This document shows positions 1 through 13,729 of a stretch of 64,000 nt of DNA, piece by piece; the stretch's first letter is position 1; the number at the start of each line of letters is the position of its first letter. The translations under genes were made by a program, and so were the position numbers. The notes beneath the pieces are model-generated. The model was given only the letters and a program-made list of their open reading frames with translations, did no database searches and was not told the origin of the DNA. The DNA comes from Sympetrum striolatum (Eukaryota; Arthropoda; Insecta; Odonata; Libellulidae), in contig OX388345.1 in NCBI GenBank assembly GCA_947579665.1, positions 30,905,849 through 30,969,848 on the forward strand, given 5' to 3'.

Positions 1-227
1 ATGAATTAATGAACAAAAAAATCCATTAAAAAGTAACGTTTTTACAGTGGAATATATTTCTTAAAATGGAGATGAAAAAGCTACAATACGATAAAAAGGA
101 TTTAAATGCTTAAATAATGTTTGAAATACATGTTGCAGTAGATAAGTAAAAAGCGGTTCAATTTTTAATAAGGAATTAGTTTTATTAGTATTGTTAAAAG
201 TGCTTGGAATGCTAATATTATTTTTGC

Positions 228-298
228 GCTCTAACTCCCACCGGGAATCGAACCCATGATCGCTTTGGCTATCCAAGGGTTCCGAATCATGAATCACA
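228..298 (-). repeat. Truncated tRNA-derived SINE copy
   Basis: On the minus strand the piece reads ...gggttcgattcccggtgggag, a pol III B-box region identical in style to the SINE copies at 323-430 and 21,548-21,672. Only the region around the B box is visible. Confidence 0.55.
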
Positions 299-322
299 AC
301 ATCTTATACTGATGGAAATTAA

Positions 323-430
323 AGAATAGTAGTAGTATTATTATTAGACGTACTTCGACGAGTCATTTCGTGCATGGGCTCCCACTGGGAATCGAACCCG
401 GAGCTGCTATCACCAAAGCCAAAAGTTCCA
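323..430 (-). repeat. tRNA-derived SINE (family with TACT-repeat tail)
   Basis: On the minus strand it reads ccgggttcgattcccagtgggag, then cccatgcacgaaatgactcg, then tcgaagtac and a (tact)n tail. It matches the copy at 21,548-21,672 in order and sequence: B box, GTGGGAG, GAAATGAC, TCGAAG, TACT tail. It is therefore an interspersed SINE rather than a tRNA gene. Confidence 0.65.
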
Positions 431-3400
431 CCCCCATGGGAATCAATTAGAAAATGTAAAATGAGCTCTTCTTTATAAAAAAGCTATAAAACCAAAAATA
501 TACCTTTTTTATTTTTCTTCTTTATAAGGTAAAATAACCTATATGGAAGATTGGTATATTATATTTCATCCAATGGTCACAAGAGGAAAGAACAATCAGG
601 AATTTTAGTACTAATATCATCGAAGAAAATTCAATTTGAAAGATAAAAGGAAAGATATTGCATTTGAGCATTCATTTGTTGCAACTATATGTAAACTGCG
701 ATAGAAATCGTCTTCCATAAAGCAGCGACACAAGTTAATCGGATATAATTTCAGTTACAGTTATAATTCAATTTACGAAAGTCTTTCCAGCGCTAGAATA
801 CTTCAATAACGTGATTAAATAAAAGGAACCACTCACTTACCTCATTACTTCTTTGAGCGGAACGCGGATCGGCCATAGCAAACAGCCAAATATATGGGTA
901 ACTTGGATATATCTTAAATTGGACAAAATATCGGCCAACTAATGGGAAACCGTGAAAGCGGAATTATTACAGTTTGATCGATTCTAATCCAGCTACTACG
1001 GATTTTTGCGAGTTTCTCAAAAATTGGCTTTATCTAAACTGTTCTAAAACGTTTTTTATTGGGTATTGCGGCGTCTTTTCTATACATATTCTATATATAC
1101 GCTACTTTGCAAATAAACCTACTATATGAATAAATTTTACTCTAGAGCAGAGAGTGTTGGTTGGATTTCTGTAGTCTGATTTTCTGATGAAAATATATAT
1201 GCCGTAGGACCCATCCTGAGAGCTTTCGACTCTCTAAAAAGGATAAGGCAATCTTCCGTTCTTTTAGCAGCAGCAGCTCACAAATTATTAAAGAGTAAAT
1301 TCACAGTCAAGCCTAATTATTTTTCGTAAGTTGTTTCGTAGTTATTTTTAAGTTCGTATTATTCTTAGATTCATTTTGGTTGCAAAGAATCTGATGGATT
1401 TGGGGCATAAGTTATTTTCCATAGAGACTGAAATATTTCATTATTCTATAAGAAATTCGATAACCATAAAAGATAAAGGAGGCATCGATTATAAATTGCT
1501 TCCCCAAACAGACGAGCAAATAGAAAACGAGCTTCTCTTTCCTACTCCTATGGAAGATTCTGGCTGAACTCCAATAAATGTACGGTTAAAAATCTGAATT
1601 ACAAAAAATCAGAACTCCCAGATCACATTATATGACCTTACAATGTAACATTATTTATTAAATAAAGTATTTTTTACACTATGGTTAAAGAATGCGAAAC
1701 TTATTTATTTGATCCGTTATCTTAAGGATAACTAAGACTAAGTCTTTTTGTTTTTGTAGCAAGCCATTGATTTCTCCTTGCCTTCAATTGTTGAAAAACA
1801 GGATATAGTACTGCGTGTCTTAAATACCTTTGTACTTTCAAGAGCACGTGGTAAAAACTTGCAGAGAGGTGAATCAGTCCCATCTCCGGGCGAACACTTT
1901 CAATTAAGGACATTTCCTCCGAGGAGAAATTCATGAATAAGAAGTTCGTTACTCTCTTCAATGTAGAAAAATATCGGTGCAAGGTTTTCTGAAAGTGGGA
2001 GGTGGAATTCAAACTAGAATAGGTTAAATTTTTAAATGGTATCCCTCAAAATGGAGTGTTTCGATTCCAAGTACTTGATTCTGTGCTAGAATATGTGATT
2101 TTATCCTATACATTGCCATAATACATAGAATAATATATGGTCGCTTTTGTTAGTCATTCTGAATGTAATCATGTAAAATATCGTAAATAATTCGTAAGTT
2201 GATACATCTTTTTTTCCTGTATACAGTGTCTTATGATAGTGACAGATTTTTCTTGATGGGAGATCCATGTCCTAAGAAATACTTCCGTAGATGACTTTCA
2301 AAATTCATATTTTATTTTAATATTTTGAATATGGTTCTCTGAAAATACCCACGCAGACATTTTTTTAGTCTAATAACCGCGAGAAAGAATACATTTATGT
2401 AAAATTGATAACATTTTGAGGACGGTTTTGAAAAAGACTTCGTGTTTCATATTGTGGTTGAAAACTGATCTAATTCCTTTGCTATTTAAATTATTAATGA
2501 TGTGAATTTGTACCAATACAAGTGTTTCGTAGAAAATTTGGATTTTTTTATATTTTCCTAATATGTCCATCTATTGATTGCATTCATGGTTTACATCATC
2601 TAAGTATACACTATAACACTGCATGCTTGTATCTATCTAGGGGTGCTATATTTTAATTGTGAAGATCTGGGGCTAAAAATAGAATTCTCCAATAGGAGGT
2701 TAAGTCGGAACATAAATAGAACTTTAACTAATGCGAAGTTCTATACCTTGAGGAGGAAACATATTTATCACCTGAATTAGCACGTTTTAAAAATATAATT
2801 CCAAATTATTTTTGCCCCACAACTAAGCTTTTGATGGAAAAGTTTTTGCGAGATTACTTACTTTAGAATCTTTGACTACAAACTGCATGTGCCGTAACTT
2901 ATACTGCCGGAATAGAAGAGCCAAATTAGCAGAACTATTCTGAACTCAGGAAAAGAGAATATAATTCTATAACACAGCAGAGGAAAGCTATTTTAATTAA
3001 GTGGTTACGCTTACATAATTACCGGAAATTACTCACGTCTCAAAGGAAATTCACTGGACAAGGGGAAGAGTCTATAAAACGAAGGGCAGACCTGTGTCAA
3101 TAACCACGAGCCTGTCTATATCACTAGGCTAGCTCTAGATAGCGATCTAGAGTTCTTATGCAGGCGCGGTCATACGTATAAAGTAAATTACATGAAATGA
3201 AAATACAGCATAAGTAAATTCTGCTTGCTGAACCAAATAGTTGAAAACTGGTATAGTTTAGCTGCGGAAGCTTTATGTAGTGGTGAGATTGCCCAGGATG
3301 AAAAGTAAGATAAGTAGGGGGTTGCCTGGTAGGGCGAAGTACGACGGGGACTATGTGCCCCGGTACCGCTAAAATCCTGTAAAACCTTACTTGAAAACAG

Positions 3401-6400
3401 AAATATTTTATGACTATATATGTGATTTACTATAAACAACAAGATTAATAAATGTAAATTTCATATTTATTTATTTTTCTCATCATTATTGTTTTTTTCC
3501 CTTACATCTCCTATTGTAACTTATGATTACCATTTTTTATTATTTTATCATATTTATTTTCTCATTTAATTTAAATTAACCCACTAACATCTTTTTTCAT
3601 TTTATACAAATATTTCGTTGCATTTCAATGCTGCTTTGTTGATATTAATAAATATGTTTATTTCAATATTTTGTTGTAAGATTCATTGTAATTGGTTGAA
3701 ATGACTGTTAATGAATCAAATTTAAATAAATAAATAAATAAATATTGCTGTAATGATGTAATGATGTAAAGAATACTGTAAAAATTTAATAATACTGGTG
3801 TATGGATATTTTTAATAGTATTATATGGCTAATTGTATTGATAATGTTATGGATGCTGGATTAGCTGTTTTGATCATCATTTCGTGCAAATGATAAATCC
3901 AGACGTTAGCTGTGATGTATGTAATATTAATATGTCGGAGTGGATACCGGGGGGATAATCTATTAATTGAGTCTTACTGAATTTTTGTGTGTATTCTGTT
4001 ACTGTTTGTGATTATGGTGATTTTGTTTTGAAACTTTGGTATTTGTGGGACCGGTGTTACAAATAAGACAGAAATTTTGGAGTGTGTATATTTCTTGAAT
4101 GTAAAAGGGCTGCCACTTGACCATAGTCTTAATGCAACATATGAAATAATTATAATCTAAATGTTGACGATTTGAATAGCTACGTTTTCAATTCTCTCAG
4201 AAATATGTACGGCCCGAAATTGGAGCAGTGGATGGAGTTCAAACTCTTCAGCCGCTGGATTCTCGAAAGATAATAATCGGAAATCAAGGAAGTGGAGCAA
4301 TATTACCTCTTTTTATCGCCACTAAAATGAAGCCGTGTATGTTTTGGAAACGGCATTGATCTTAGATACAGGAAATTGTATCATTGGGTTTCTTGGTTTT
4401 CTGACGGAGATTTTAGATTCCGAAGTGTGTCAGAGGTTTTGAAATTGCCTCCGTCATTGCTGTGTAAAGATATCAGAGTTCTGTAGACTTTCTCCACATT
4501 CATTCATAATCCAGCCATTTTTACTAAGCTCCTCCTATTTTTCCATTCGTGCGTCTCTTTCAATATATCGTTGCGCTTTTCACTAAATTGTGCCCAACAC
4601 AGTTAAGGCGTTGATACTCTGCACACGTTTCGACAAAACATTACAAATACAAATAGAAAGGGAAAAGTATTCCCTATTTATAGATTAAATTTGGTTCAAT
4701 TGAGACTAAAGCAGAAAAAATTGGTACATCATTTAAAACCTAACCAAAATAATAAAATAATGGCTGATAGTGTTAACTAAGTATTCTTTGGAATATCTCG
4801 AAGATTACACAACCTTATAAGGAAAGGGATGAGGAAGTTCCTCATCCCTTATTAAGCTTAGAATCTACCATGGTCGTAACAAACGAACTTTTGGTAAATA
4901 ATGTAATATCTCCTACAATCCGATTCAGTATAAGAGCCAACAACTTTAAAAAATAAGGTAATTAAATAAAGCTATTATCCCCGGTTGTTTTTGCCTGAGT
5001 TTTGGGAACACCAACGCCCGGTTTCGATCATTATAATTATCATCACCGTTGATTATTACCATTAATTTTTATAGTATTGGATGAAATTAAATAAAATCAA
5101 TGTGTGTCGGCGTTAATTCGTGGAAAGCCATCAGAAGAGAATATATTTACACTATCTTGTGGAAGTATTCAAAGTTTTCTCCTTCCCTTTTTGGATAATA
5201 AGAGTGGAAAACACAAAGTTTTGTAATTAGATATTTTTAAGAAACATCTGAAAACTTGTGTGTGAAGTTCTTGACTATATTCGCCGGATTTTGAGGTATT
5301 GGACCACATGAATAAGAGCAAATAACTAGGAAGCCAACAGGGATTCATTACAAACCTTTAAAATAGTCGAAGCATAAAATCATTTTAAATTTCCAAGGAC
5401 AGGATTTTATATTTTTGATCGTTTGATTGTGCACCCGGGAGAATAAACATAGCATAATTTGAATCAGCCATAATTTAATTATATGTCTCAAATTATAATT
5501 TATTCAGGACTTAGCTGTCGCCACACAGTTGATTTTCAACGACGGGTATCTCGCCGACCGAAATATGAAATCAAACGCGTGCTTTGTTCATATAATCGAG
5601 CGTGACCACCAGTAGAAACCCCGACGTAGTTTACAGTTATTTCAGCTCTATCAAGAAACGCTTTGGAGACGAAAAACTTACGATATTTCCCCCTTGACTG
5701 CAAACCCAAAAAGCACAGCGCGCTTCAAAAACAATTGAAAGTTTCTATGCAACCGCGAAACTAGACTATTTTCCTTGTTAGACTTTTTGCGACTCGGCGT
5801 CCCTTTCCTCTAATGTATACCCGAGCAGTCGTCGACCTCCATTCCTCCGCTTCGGAAAAAACGCCGTCCCTGGCGCTGCGATGCACTGTCGGCGACGGCT
5901 TTGTTTTGGCGGTCAACTTGCCCGCGTGCCTTCGGAATTATCTTCGGTTAGAGTCGCCCACGCGGCCATCGAAAGCGGGTCAAGGCTCTTGGATGCGCCG
6001 ATCGGTGCAATAGAGGTGCAAACTTTTCCCTCGACATTTCATCGGATGCTCCGGAGTTTTTTTATCGGTGGACGGGCTTCGCAAACGTGTACTCTCTCGT
6101 GAAGACGATCAGTGCTAGCGAGAAACGGGGGTGGGGAGTGTACATTATAAGCACCCGAAATTCTTCTCGATTTAAAATCATAAAAAATGATGCTAGACCA
6201 AAAAAATAACTATTACAATAATATCGTTCTAATCTGAAGCAGCTCATAAGGCCATAAAATCCAGAAGGAATAGAAAGCGATAAACCCCCTTATTTTCTTT
6301 TCTTCTAGGCCCGCATTAGCTCTAGACTTTCCTGAAAATTTTCAGTTATTTATTTTATGGGTATTTGGATTTTATGGGTAAAAGCAAAATATATTTATTT

Positions 6401-8700
6401 GAAACTAAATTCCCGTAGGAGGCCGTCACCGATCGGAATTCCGATGGCGTATCGAAAAAGTTGTGATTAAAACACAAAGCTTTCATAACAACAGCAATTA
6501 ATAACCTCTTAACCTCTATAATGTCTAGACTAGTGCGATTGGCTCTTCATTGAGAAAGCATAATCCTTCATAACAGTATTCATATGTTCAGTTCCAATTA
6601 GTGTCAAATGGAAAGTAATTTCATTCTAATTTACTAAGAATTTTTTCTAGGAACAGCGTAGAGTATAATCTCCGGTAAACTTGCAGGGATAATACGGACT
6701 GAGTTTTGTTCAGTTGTCTGTAGAGCTACTTGGGAGTATACTGATTGTAGTATATACGCTAGTATATTAATATTTGATATTTCTGCTTTATTTGTTTTTG
6801 GATTTACTATTGTGTGGTTAGATAATTTTGTCACGAATTGTGGTATGGATAAATTTACAATGTACAAGTTTACTCTTTTTTGAGCACAGTATATACCGCT
6901 GTCAGTTATCCGGAACTTGAATTTTATCGAATTTTAACGCATCTCCTTTTCAGTCGGTGCCAATATGAAATATATATACGTGAACCAGCCAAAGTGCTGC
7001 GTTTACAATTTTTCTGTTCGTAATTTGTTGTCTATCCTAACTTGTTTATCTCTTTACTACCATGGCGTTGTGAATCGCAACAATCGATTATCCGGATTTT
7101 TATTATAATACGATGTTGATTCTTTGGCAAGCATATATTTTAGAAATCATGCAGGTGTATAAGAATTACTGATCATCTAACAATTTAACACAGTTCGTTT
7201 CATAGTTCAGAATTGATCGAGGTGGTCGATGCTTGAGTTTGAGTAGGATATTTGGATTTTATAGATTCCAGTGATTAGGGAGCAGACCAACAGCTATGTT
7301 TCCAGATACATACGTACTAATTGTCAAAGTCTCTAATGCTGCATTTAACGAAGCGATATCGATTCGAAGAAATCATGCCTGATGATGATGGAGGGTATGA
7401 TTCCCAGATCAACCTGTCAACCAACTTATTTTCCATACCTTTTTACCCAAACAGATTCTCCTATACCATTTCCTTCCCTTCATTCATCTGTTATTGCGTA
7501 AGTAATTCTCGAGTTAAAATGGGGGACACATGCTTCAAAAGATGATTCCCTTTAGAATGATTCACAAATAATATACAAGGCCATTGCCCTTTCTTATCCT
7601 CCATAGCTCGAGGAAAACTATATCCTAAGTGAGAAGTTCTGAAAAATTCCATTGTGTGATTGCACCAACTGCACAACAGCAAATTATTTTTTCCTCGGTG
7701 TGGTAAGGGATCACGATAAAAGAAAAGGATCGGAAGGAAGAATTCTAGACAGAAAAAAGTGCATTTAGTGTACGTGTGTACAATGTTTTTACATAACAGT
7801 CTGTTACTTCTGGAAGACGTTTAGTCCCATTTACTGTGGTGTTAAGTTTAGAACCACTTGGATTCGTGGTTGTATAGTGGATATATAGTTGATCCTGAAG
7901 TGTATTCTGCGATCATCATAAGAATTTGATACAAATCATATGTGTTTATGCATCACAGCTTGACATTGAAGGTTTTCAGTGGAGGCTTATTGAATGTACC
8001 CTTAAAATCATCGGTAAACCTGTTTTCTGATTTATAGAATCTCAGATTTCTGCATAGCTATCTTTAGCAATCTGACTTAGGTACTACTTAAATTAACATG
8101 TATAACATAATAACTCTAATTTTTACAGCCAAGAAGAGAATGGCGGAAACGTAGTGAAGTAGTTGCCGATTAAGTTAATATACACGAAGACCTTTATGCC
8201 TCACGTTTCCAACGAGGGATTTAGTGAACTTGACCGAGCTTCATTGAAAGTTAAGATTTTTTTTACTGTTTGTGTAAACAATGTGAAACGTGCACTATTA
8301 CTCTAAATCACGCAATGTGGTTGTGTAATAGAAGTGAAACGTTGTTATTCGGGTTGACATTTTAATATCATAACTCAGTTAGTGTCGAAAAAGAAAACTG
8401 ACGTATCTTTTTTAGCATCTTTGTGAAGTCTTAAAGGTATAACTAACTAATAACATCAAAATGGCGTTTATTCATGTGTTTTTGTTCAAAAAGAATTTCC
8501 CGCGAGCCCTATTATGTAGAGATTTAATTAGATAAGACTTTCAAAATTCTATTCTTGGAGATTCAAAATTTTCCATAATGCTTACTTCAAAAAGTTATAC
8601 ACTATATCTACGACAACTTTTTACTTGGACTAAATTTTTAAAATTACCACTGATGTATTAGCTAGAATACGCTTATATTCGTAATTATTTTTTCTTCGTA
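431..8700. other. Upstream region without an identified gene, other than the 841-938 candidate exon
   Basis: Mostly AT-rich, stop-filled DNA with an (aaat)n run near 3,727. A CpG-dense stretch at about 5,500-6,120 has overlapping short ORFs in two frames that match nothing I know. An open stretch at 1369-1567 ends LLFPTPMEDSG and stop after a tattattcttag acceptor, so it could be a last exon of an upstream gene, but nothing links to it. Confidence 0.5.
841..938 (-). CDS. Unidentified minus-strand exon
   Basis: On the minus strand a pyrimidine-rich acceptor (gtttcccattag) precedes an open 98-nt exon that ends at a strong GTAAGTGAG donor. It reads xGRYFVQFKIYPSYPYIWLF, then AMADPRSAQRSNE, leaving phase 0. 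I do not recognise the protein. A 42-nt continuation at 751-792 (RWKDFRKLNYNCN, stop) after a 48-bp intron is possible but weak. It could be a cell-surface or membrane protein exon, or chance. Confidence 0.33.
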
Positions 8701-8734
8701 ATATTTTATTTGGATACGTATCCAAATAAAATAT
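8701..8734. repeat. 34-bp perfect palindrome
   Basis: The half-site atattttatttggatac is followed by its exact reverse complement with no spacer. It lies in non-coding DNA upstream of Hml. Confidence 0.85.
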
Positions 8735-9257
8735 TCTGTGCTCTAGTAAAATTTGGTTTCACTTCCGCTCCTGATGGATCCATACCAGTTGATTCTATCA
8801 TCGTAGGCAGTACAGCCTTCCAGGCCCATCTTTACCTGTCGTAAGTTAACTAGTATTAACTCATATTTATGAAGTGGTATAAACGTATGTGATTAGAGTT
8901 AAAAGAGGAAGGCACTTTATCTCTGATTAACTGGAACTACACTGTTGAAAACAAGATGGAATGGATGCACTCTACAGATAGATTCCGCTTTTAGCATTCT
9001 AGCTCTATGAAGAAAACTAACTCACTCCTCATCTTGTCTGCTGAGCCTCATTCCTCCCTGCAAGCTCTTGGTAGCTAATTTTAGGAGTGAGGTACCAACC
9101 GGCCTACAGGCTGAATACCTCGGAGATTGGTCCACTTTTACATTTTAAATATTACGAAATCACGGATTATTTCATTTTCGAGGTATAATAGGAAATATTA
9201 TCCACACCTTTCTTAGAAAAAATAGCAAAGCGACTGCTAATGGTTATGTTATATAAT

Positions 9258-9537
9258 AGAACACACTCCAAAAACTATAAAAAAAAACTTACAAAGCGGC
9301 TATGCGTATTTAATATATTTTGGCCAAACCAGACGAAATTTGATTACTCGTTTTAAAGAACACGTCGCGCATTTCAGATTTGGGAGATGTCATATGTCTA
9401 GTGTGGCTAAACATATGAATGAAACTGGTTATGGAATATCTTTGAATGATTTAAATCTTTCACATTCTTCACATAATCGTTTAAACGCCTTGGAAAATTT
9501 GTACATTTATAAAAATAAAGATATATTAATGAACTAG
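9258..9537 (+). pseudogene. Penelope-like element fragment (GIY-YIG endonuclease end)
   Basis: The conceptual reading contains YLIYFGQTRRNLITRFKEH, followed by SSVAKHMNETGYGI and NALENLYIYKNKDILMN, stop. The xGQTxRxxxxRFKEH pattern is the GIY-YIG endonuclease signature at the C-terminus of Penelope-like retroelements. Only this end is present and there is no reverse transcriptase nearby, so it is a dead fragment. Part of its upstream sequence recurs inverted at 9,735-9,795. Confidence 0.65.
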
Positions 9538-9734
9538 GATTTAGAATTTAACCAAACTCTTTACAAATTAATTGATACATAGTCCTTCAACGAATTCATA
9601 TTAACACTTAGTTTCTCAACGATCTCCTTTTGCGATACTTTGTCTCTACGATCTCCTTGGTTTTGCCGTCCTCTCCAGACTTCCTTGCATTTCAATGCCG
9701 ACCTTAGCCTGACGATGACTTCGTAGAAGTCGAA

Positions 9735-9795
9735 ATACGTATAGCCGCTTTGTAAGTTTTTTTGATGGTTTTTGGAGTGTGTTCTATTATACACC
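9735..9795 (-). repeat. Inverted copy of Penelope-like flank
   Basis: The minus strand carries tagaacacactccaaaaacc and cttacaaagcggctatacgt, near-identical to plus-strand 9,257-9,306. It is followed by cgacttctacgaagtcatcg, a tail typical of Penelope-like element termini. The two pieces face each other about 430 bp apart. Confidence 0.55.
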
Positions 9796-11742
9796 TTTCT
9801 TAGTATAACTGTTTGAACCAAGATGACAGATGCAAGGAAAAGTTTCTATGAACTTGAATTGTTTTCCACGAAAGGATGGCACATTCTTCAATGACAATGC
9901 CAAAGCTCCGTGGGTTCCGAAAGTCATTTTGGCGGCGATGAAAAAACGGGAGTTTTCTTTCGAAATCGGCAGGGTAAGAAGACGGAGGTACGCGGTTGAA
10001 TAGAGCTCGCCGTTCTCTTCGGCCGGAAAAAGTGGGGAAAAAATTGGGGAAAGGGTTCGTTGCCGAGGAAAACAAGAGTGCTCCTCTTGACACGCGGTCT
10101 TTTTCCTGTTTGATCTGAAATATTTGGGACGATGCCCTCCTCAGCACCGAAAATGACCGCTCCGGATCTTCACTGAGTGTGAATTTTTTTGTCGCGAATT
10201 GTTGGGGGAAATTACTGAGTAACGGTCTCGAGCTCATTTGAATGTTGGAGCCAGACTCACTCAATGGAAACTCTGAAGTCGGTAATTTACAGGGATAAAA
10301 TTCTTGCGATCGCTGACCGAGAAAGAGAAGTACTCGTAGCTTCTTTTGCGTGCCTAAGTAGGTGGGGCAATATTCAATTGTTGGAATGGGGGTTTATTCA
10401 ATGCTGATGATAAACTTAGATGAAGCTTGCACTCAAACTTGGGTGGGATGTAAAAGCGAAAACAGCAGGAAAACGCAAGATCAAAAGTTGGGCTTGATAT
10501 CGAAATTTATATTTAAATTAACTCATTTTTACTTGTCTCAGACAGTAGCGTGTGTGGCACTTTCTCCCTTTTAAAATATAAGGCAATTAAATAAGCACAT
10601 TGTTTGCATTAGTTAATAGCTCAAAAACGATTATCAAGATGCATTGTAACGCATAATCGTCGCGAAAAAGACTAATATAAGTTTCAGGAGAAATCATAAG
10701 TTAAGGAAACGCACATTTTAAAATGAAACAACTACAAATTATGAAGTATAGTTATAATAACGAAGATAACGCATTGACTAATTATTGACTTGTATTAGCA
10801 TAGCCTAAGTATCGCTTCTACCTGAGAATATTGGGAAAATGTTTACCCACTGGAATTACGCAAAAGCTTTTACCACCATAAGCACTACATTGAACAGCGA
10901 ATGCCCAAATATCAATACAGCGAGAGCAGGGTATATGAAAAGCAATACATCAGTCAACCTTCGATATATCTCATCGTTGAATGAAGAAATTTATATGCGT
11001 GATAAAACCTTTATCTTATACTCACGGATTCATAGCGTAAACGCAAAAATGAATGGTAATGTTCGTCACAATAAGTCCCAATTAAAATTTAGATTATTAA
11101 ACATTTATATTAATATATTAATGAAGATGATCCGTATTTAAAAAAAAACTTCTGTCACTATCTTTAATTTCCTTGTCCACGAGAAAGAGCGATAAAAAAT
11201 TCCTCCCTTTTACATATATATGCATTCGTTGGAATCATTGCCGCTTTTCATTCCACATAATATGTCAAAACGAACAATAATAAACAAGAGGGAAATATAG
11301 CTAATTAATATAAAATATGAAACCCTAGAACTGAAGTTGAATGACCGATTGCAGCGTAAAAATATGAAATAACGCTTTGCAAACATAGAAAAGGATGAAC
11401 ATAAATGGCCTAGGCTCTGTTATTGCTCGACTAATTTTAATTATTGCTTAGGTTGAAAAGGCTTTTAAATAGTTGCATGCATGTGAAACCCTCGGTAAGG
11501 ATCTGAGCTACCCAAAGTTTCCACTTCACCAATCGACTGTATGAAATAATAAAGCATGCCATTGCTAAGTAAAGATTCGGGTTTGCCATTTTAGTCTATC
11601 ACTGTAGGATATTGAGAATACAACAAATGATTAACATGGAGTATTTCTTACTTTGAATAATGAAATGCGAAAGATTTCTACTACATGAAGTAATTTATCA
11701 AATTAAATATGGAAGAAAATAAGAATCGTTAGATATGTTTAC

Positions 11743-11872
11743 CTTCAGTTGAGGATCAGGTCGAACGTTGTCCACCAAGTATCTTCCGTGAAGGTTGCAC
11801 TCATTCACGTTTGAAATGATTGACTCATACCCAAAAGCTGTATCAAAATGACAGCAAATTTTTTTCAAAAAT
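11743..11872 (-). CDS. Unidentified minus-strand exon (Cys-containing)
   Basis: The acceptor tttttctattttccag and the donor AAG-GTAAAC flank an open 130-nt exon on the minus strand reading FLKKICCHFDTAFGYESIIS, then NVNECNLHGRYLVDNVRPDPQLK, ending in phase 0. Its balanced composition looks coding, unlike the AT-rich chance ORFs nearby. It might belong to the same minus-strand gene as the 841-938 exon, which would lie head-to-head with Hml. No connecting exons were identified. Confidence 0.35.
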
Positions 11873-13075
11873 CTGGAAAATAGAAAAACCCAAACTTTGT
11901 TGAATGTCAATTTGTTTCAATAAGCTAAAATAATATACATTGGCCATGGGCAGGAATGAAGTTTCCGATGGACCCTGCATAGGATTTCAACGACCTTCAA
12001 TATTTTGGCCTCTGTTTTCAAAGTTCAAAGTGACTTTCATTTACCTTGGACATACTAATGCATTTTAAGTAAAATCTCATTGCCTGATCTACCCGGTTAC
12101 ATCTTATTTTAGTTTTCTGTTGATAAATACATTATTTGCACCATTAGAACGTTGTGTTTTAAAACTTAGTAAGTATGTACCATGCTTAGTAGGATGCGTG
12201 CTAAAAGTTACGCATAGTGCAGGCTGCAGATAGACCCCATACTCTTTTGCAAAATAAATGTGTTAAAATGAAATTCTTTAAAATGTAGATAGGAGACTTT
12301 CAGCGTAATTCTAATTTTAGCCAATATTTGTTTAATAACTAAGTTCGGCTTAAACCAGTCATCTCTTCATATGTTAGGCGTTTTACGGCATATAATGAAT
12401 TAGTGTTGTCACTAACATGTTTCACCATCCATTTAAAGCGGCGCTTTCTTAGAGAAGGTGAATAGCTTATCTACCTGCTAATATTCTTAGGTTTCTTAAT
12501 GTGTCTTATACCTTGAAAGAAGGTGGCGAATAACGAGAGAATTAGGCAAGATACTTTAATATATACTAAACCACTAAAAATAACGCCTACACACACGACC
12601 AGGTTTGATGCATAGCATCATCATCATTATTTTTTTGTGGTTTAGTATAAATTGAAATTGAATAAATATCTTGTCTATTTATCCCGTCATTATGGATTAC
12701 CCACCTAGTAAAGGCCGAGATCATCTTCGCTAAGGTGACGAATGTTTGTGATTGTACCGGTGTAAATAATTCTGTTCCAATTAATATATCTTGAAATTAA
12801 TAAATATAACTTCTCATTCCTTTCTTCAATATCAGTTGATAGATTTTACAGTATTCAAAATTGCGATCTCGGGACTAATTGATGATAACAATTTGGAACA
12901 CAAATGACAGCTTAAGGCTGAGAACTTTTTATTTAAAAAAAGAGAAAATAAATCTTTATGTTCATTCATTATTTTGTGCATATAGTATTAATCAAACAAT
13001 ATTTTATGCTAAACAATGTATTTAATTAGTTGATATTCTTCTGTCTGCCTTGTTATCTACGATATCAGTGCAGAA

Positions 13076-13163
13076 AGTGTATCTTCTACATATCTGCCTT
13101 GATATCGAAGAGTGATATCGTGAGTGATCGTAGATATCATGTCAGATATGTAGAAGATACACT
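13076..13163. repeat. Inverted repeat with 21-bp perfect arms
   Basis: The left arm is at 13076-13096 (agtgtatcttctacatatct plus g) and its exact complement at 13143-13163. The intervening 46 bp contain several gatatc motifs that also pair. About 700 bp upstream of Hml exon 1. Confidence 0.7.
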
Positions 13164-13729
13164 CGTACATGAATGTTCCTTAAGTTCCGATAGGTTCATG
13201 GTTATAAAAATTAAAAGTCAAAATTAAAAATCCCTATTCAGTGCAATCACCTTTACTTACTGGTAGTTTACCCTACCCTCAAAATTATCCAACATCTTTT
13301 GTCTTTGTCCTACCCTCCATATACTTAATATTTTTTATTTTAATGTAATCATACAATTAAATTTTTAAGTTCCCAAATGCGTCGAAACTGTATATATAAT
13401 TAAATTCATATTGATAATCAAGTCCATTTACAGATTCAGGAAAATATTTTCCATCTTGCCTAATTTTCTCATCCGACATCGGTAATTAGCTAAAGAGGAT
13501 ACTGCACAGAAAATCCAGGCTAGATTCTCGCTCTTACGCAACCGATTCCGAGTATGTAATCTTTCCTTGAAGAAATTAAGGCTGCCAGCTTCATTTTTGG
13601 CAAGATAAGGGTTACACATTTTAATTATCTCCCATAGGCGTCTGTGGGGTACTTCACAAATAATTTTCGCGCAAATTAAAAAATGTGAACCGGATAGCGC
13701 TATCGGCGCACTTCCTGCTGTCTGTCGGC

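Larger units (their letters stand above)
8735..13700. other. Upstream region between palindrome and Hml promoter
   Basis: Contains the Penelope-like fragments and the 11,743-11,872 candidate exon. At 9,840-10,290 there is another CpG-rich stretch, open on the minus strand for 154 codons but without recognisable domains. A short foldback (tatactaaaccactaaaaa and its inverse) lies at about 12,556-12,651. Otherwise I see nothing supportable. Confidence 0.5.

Noticed and set aside
1369..1567. Possible last exon of an upstream plus-strand gene (ends LLFPTPMEDSG, stop)
   Set aside because: The acceptor is plausible, but no upstream exon, homology or clear polyadenylation context supports it.
5813..6102. 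Overlapping plus-strand ORFs in CpG-rich DNA
   Set aside because: Two frames are open at once with no protein-like conservation that I can see; base composition explains them.
9800..10264. 154-codon minus-strand ORF in a CpG-rich stretch
   Set aside because: No recognisable domain, Arg/Ser/Phe/Pro-biased composition, and no convincing splice or start context; likely an ORF that is open because of base composition.
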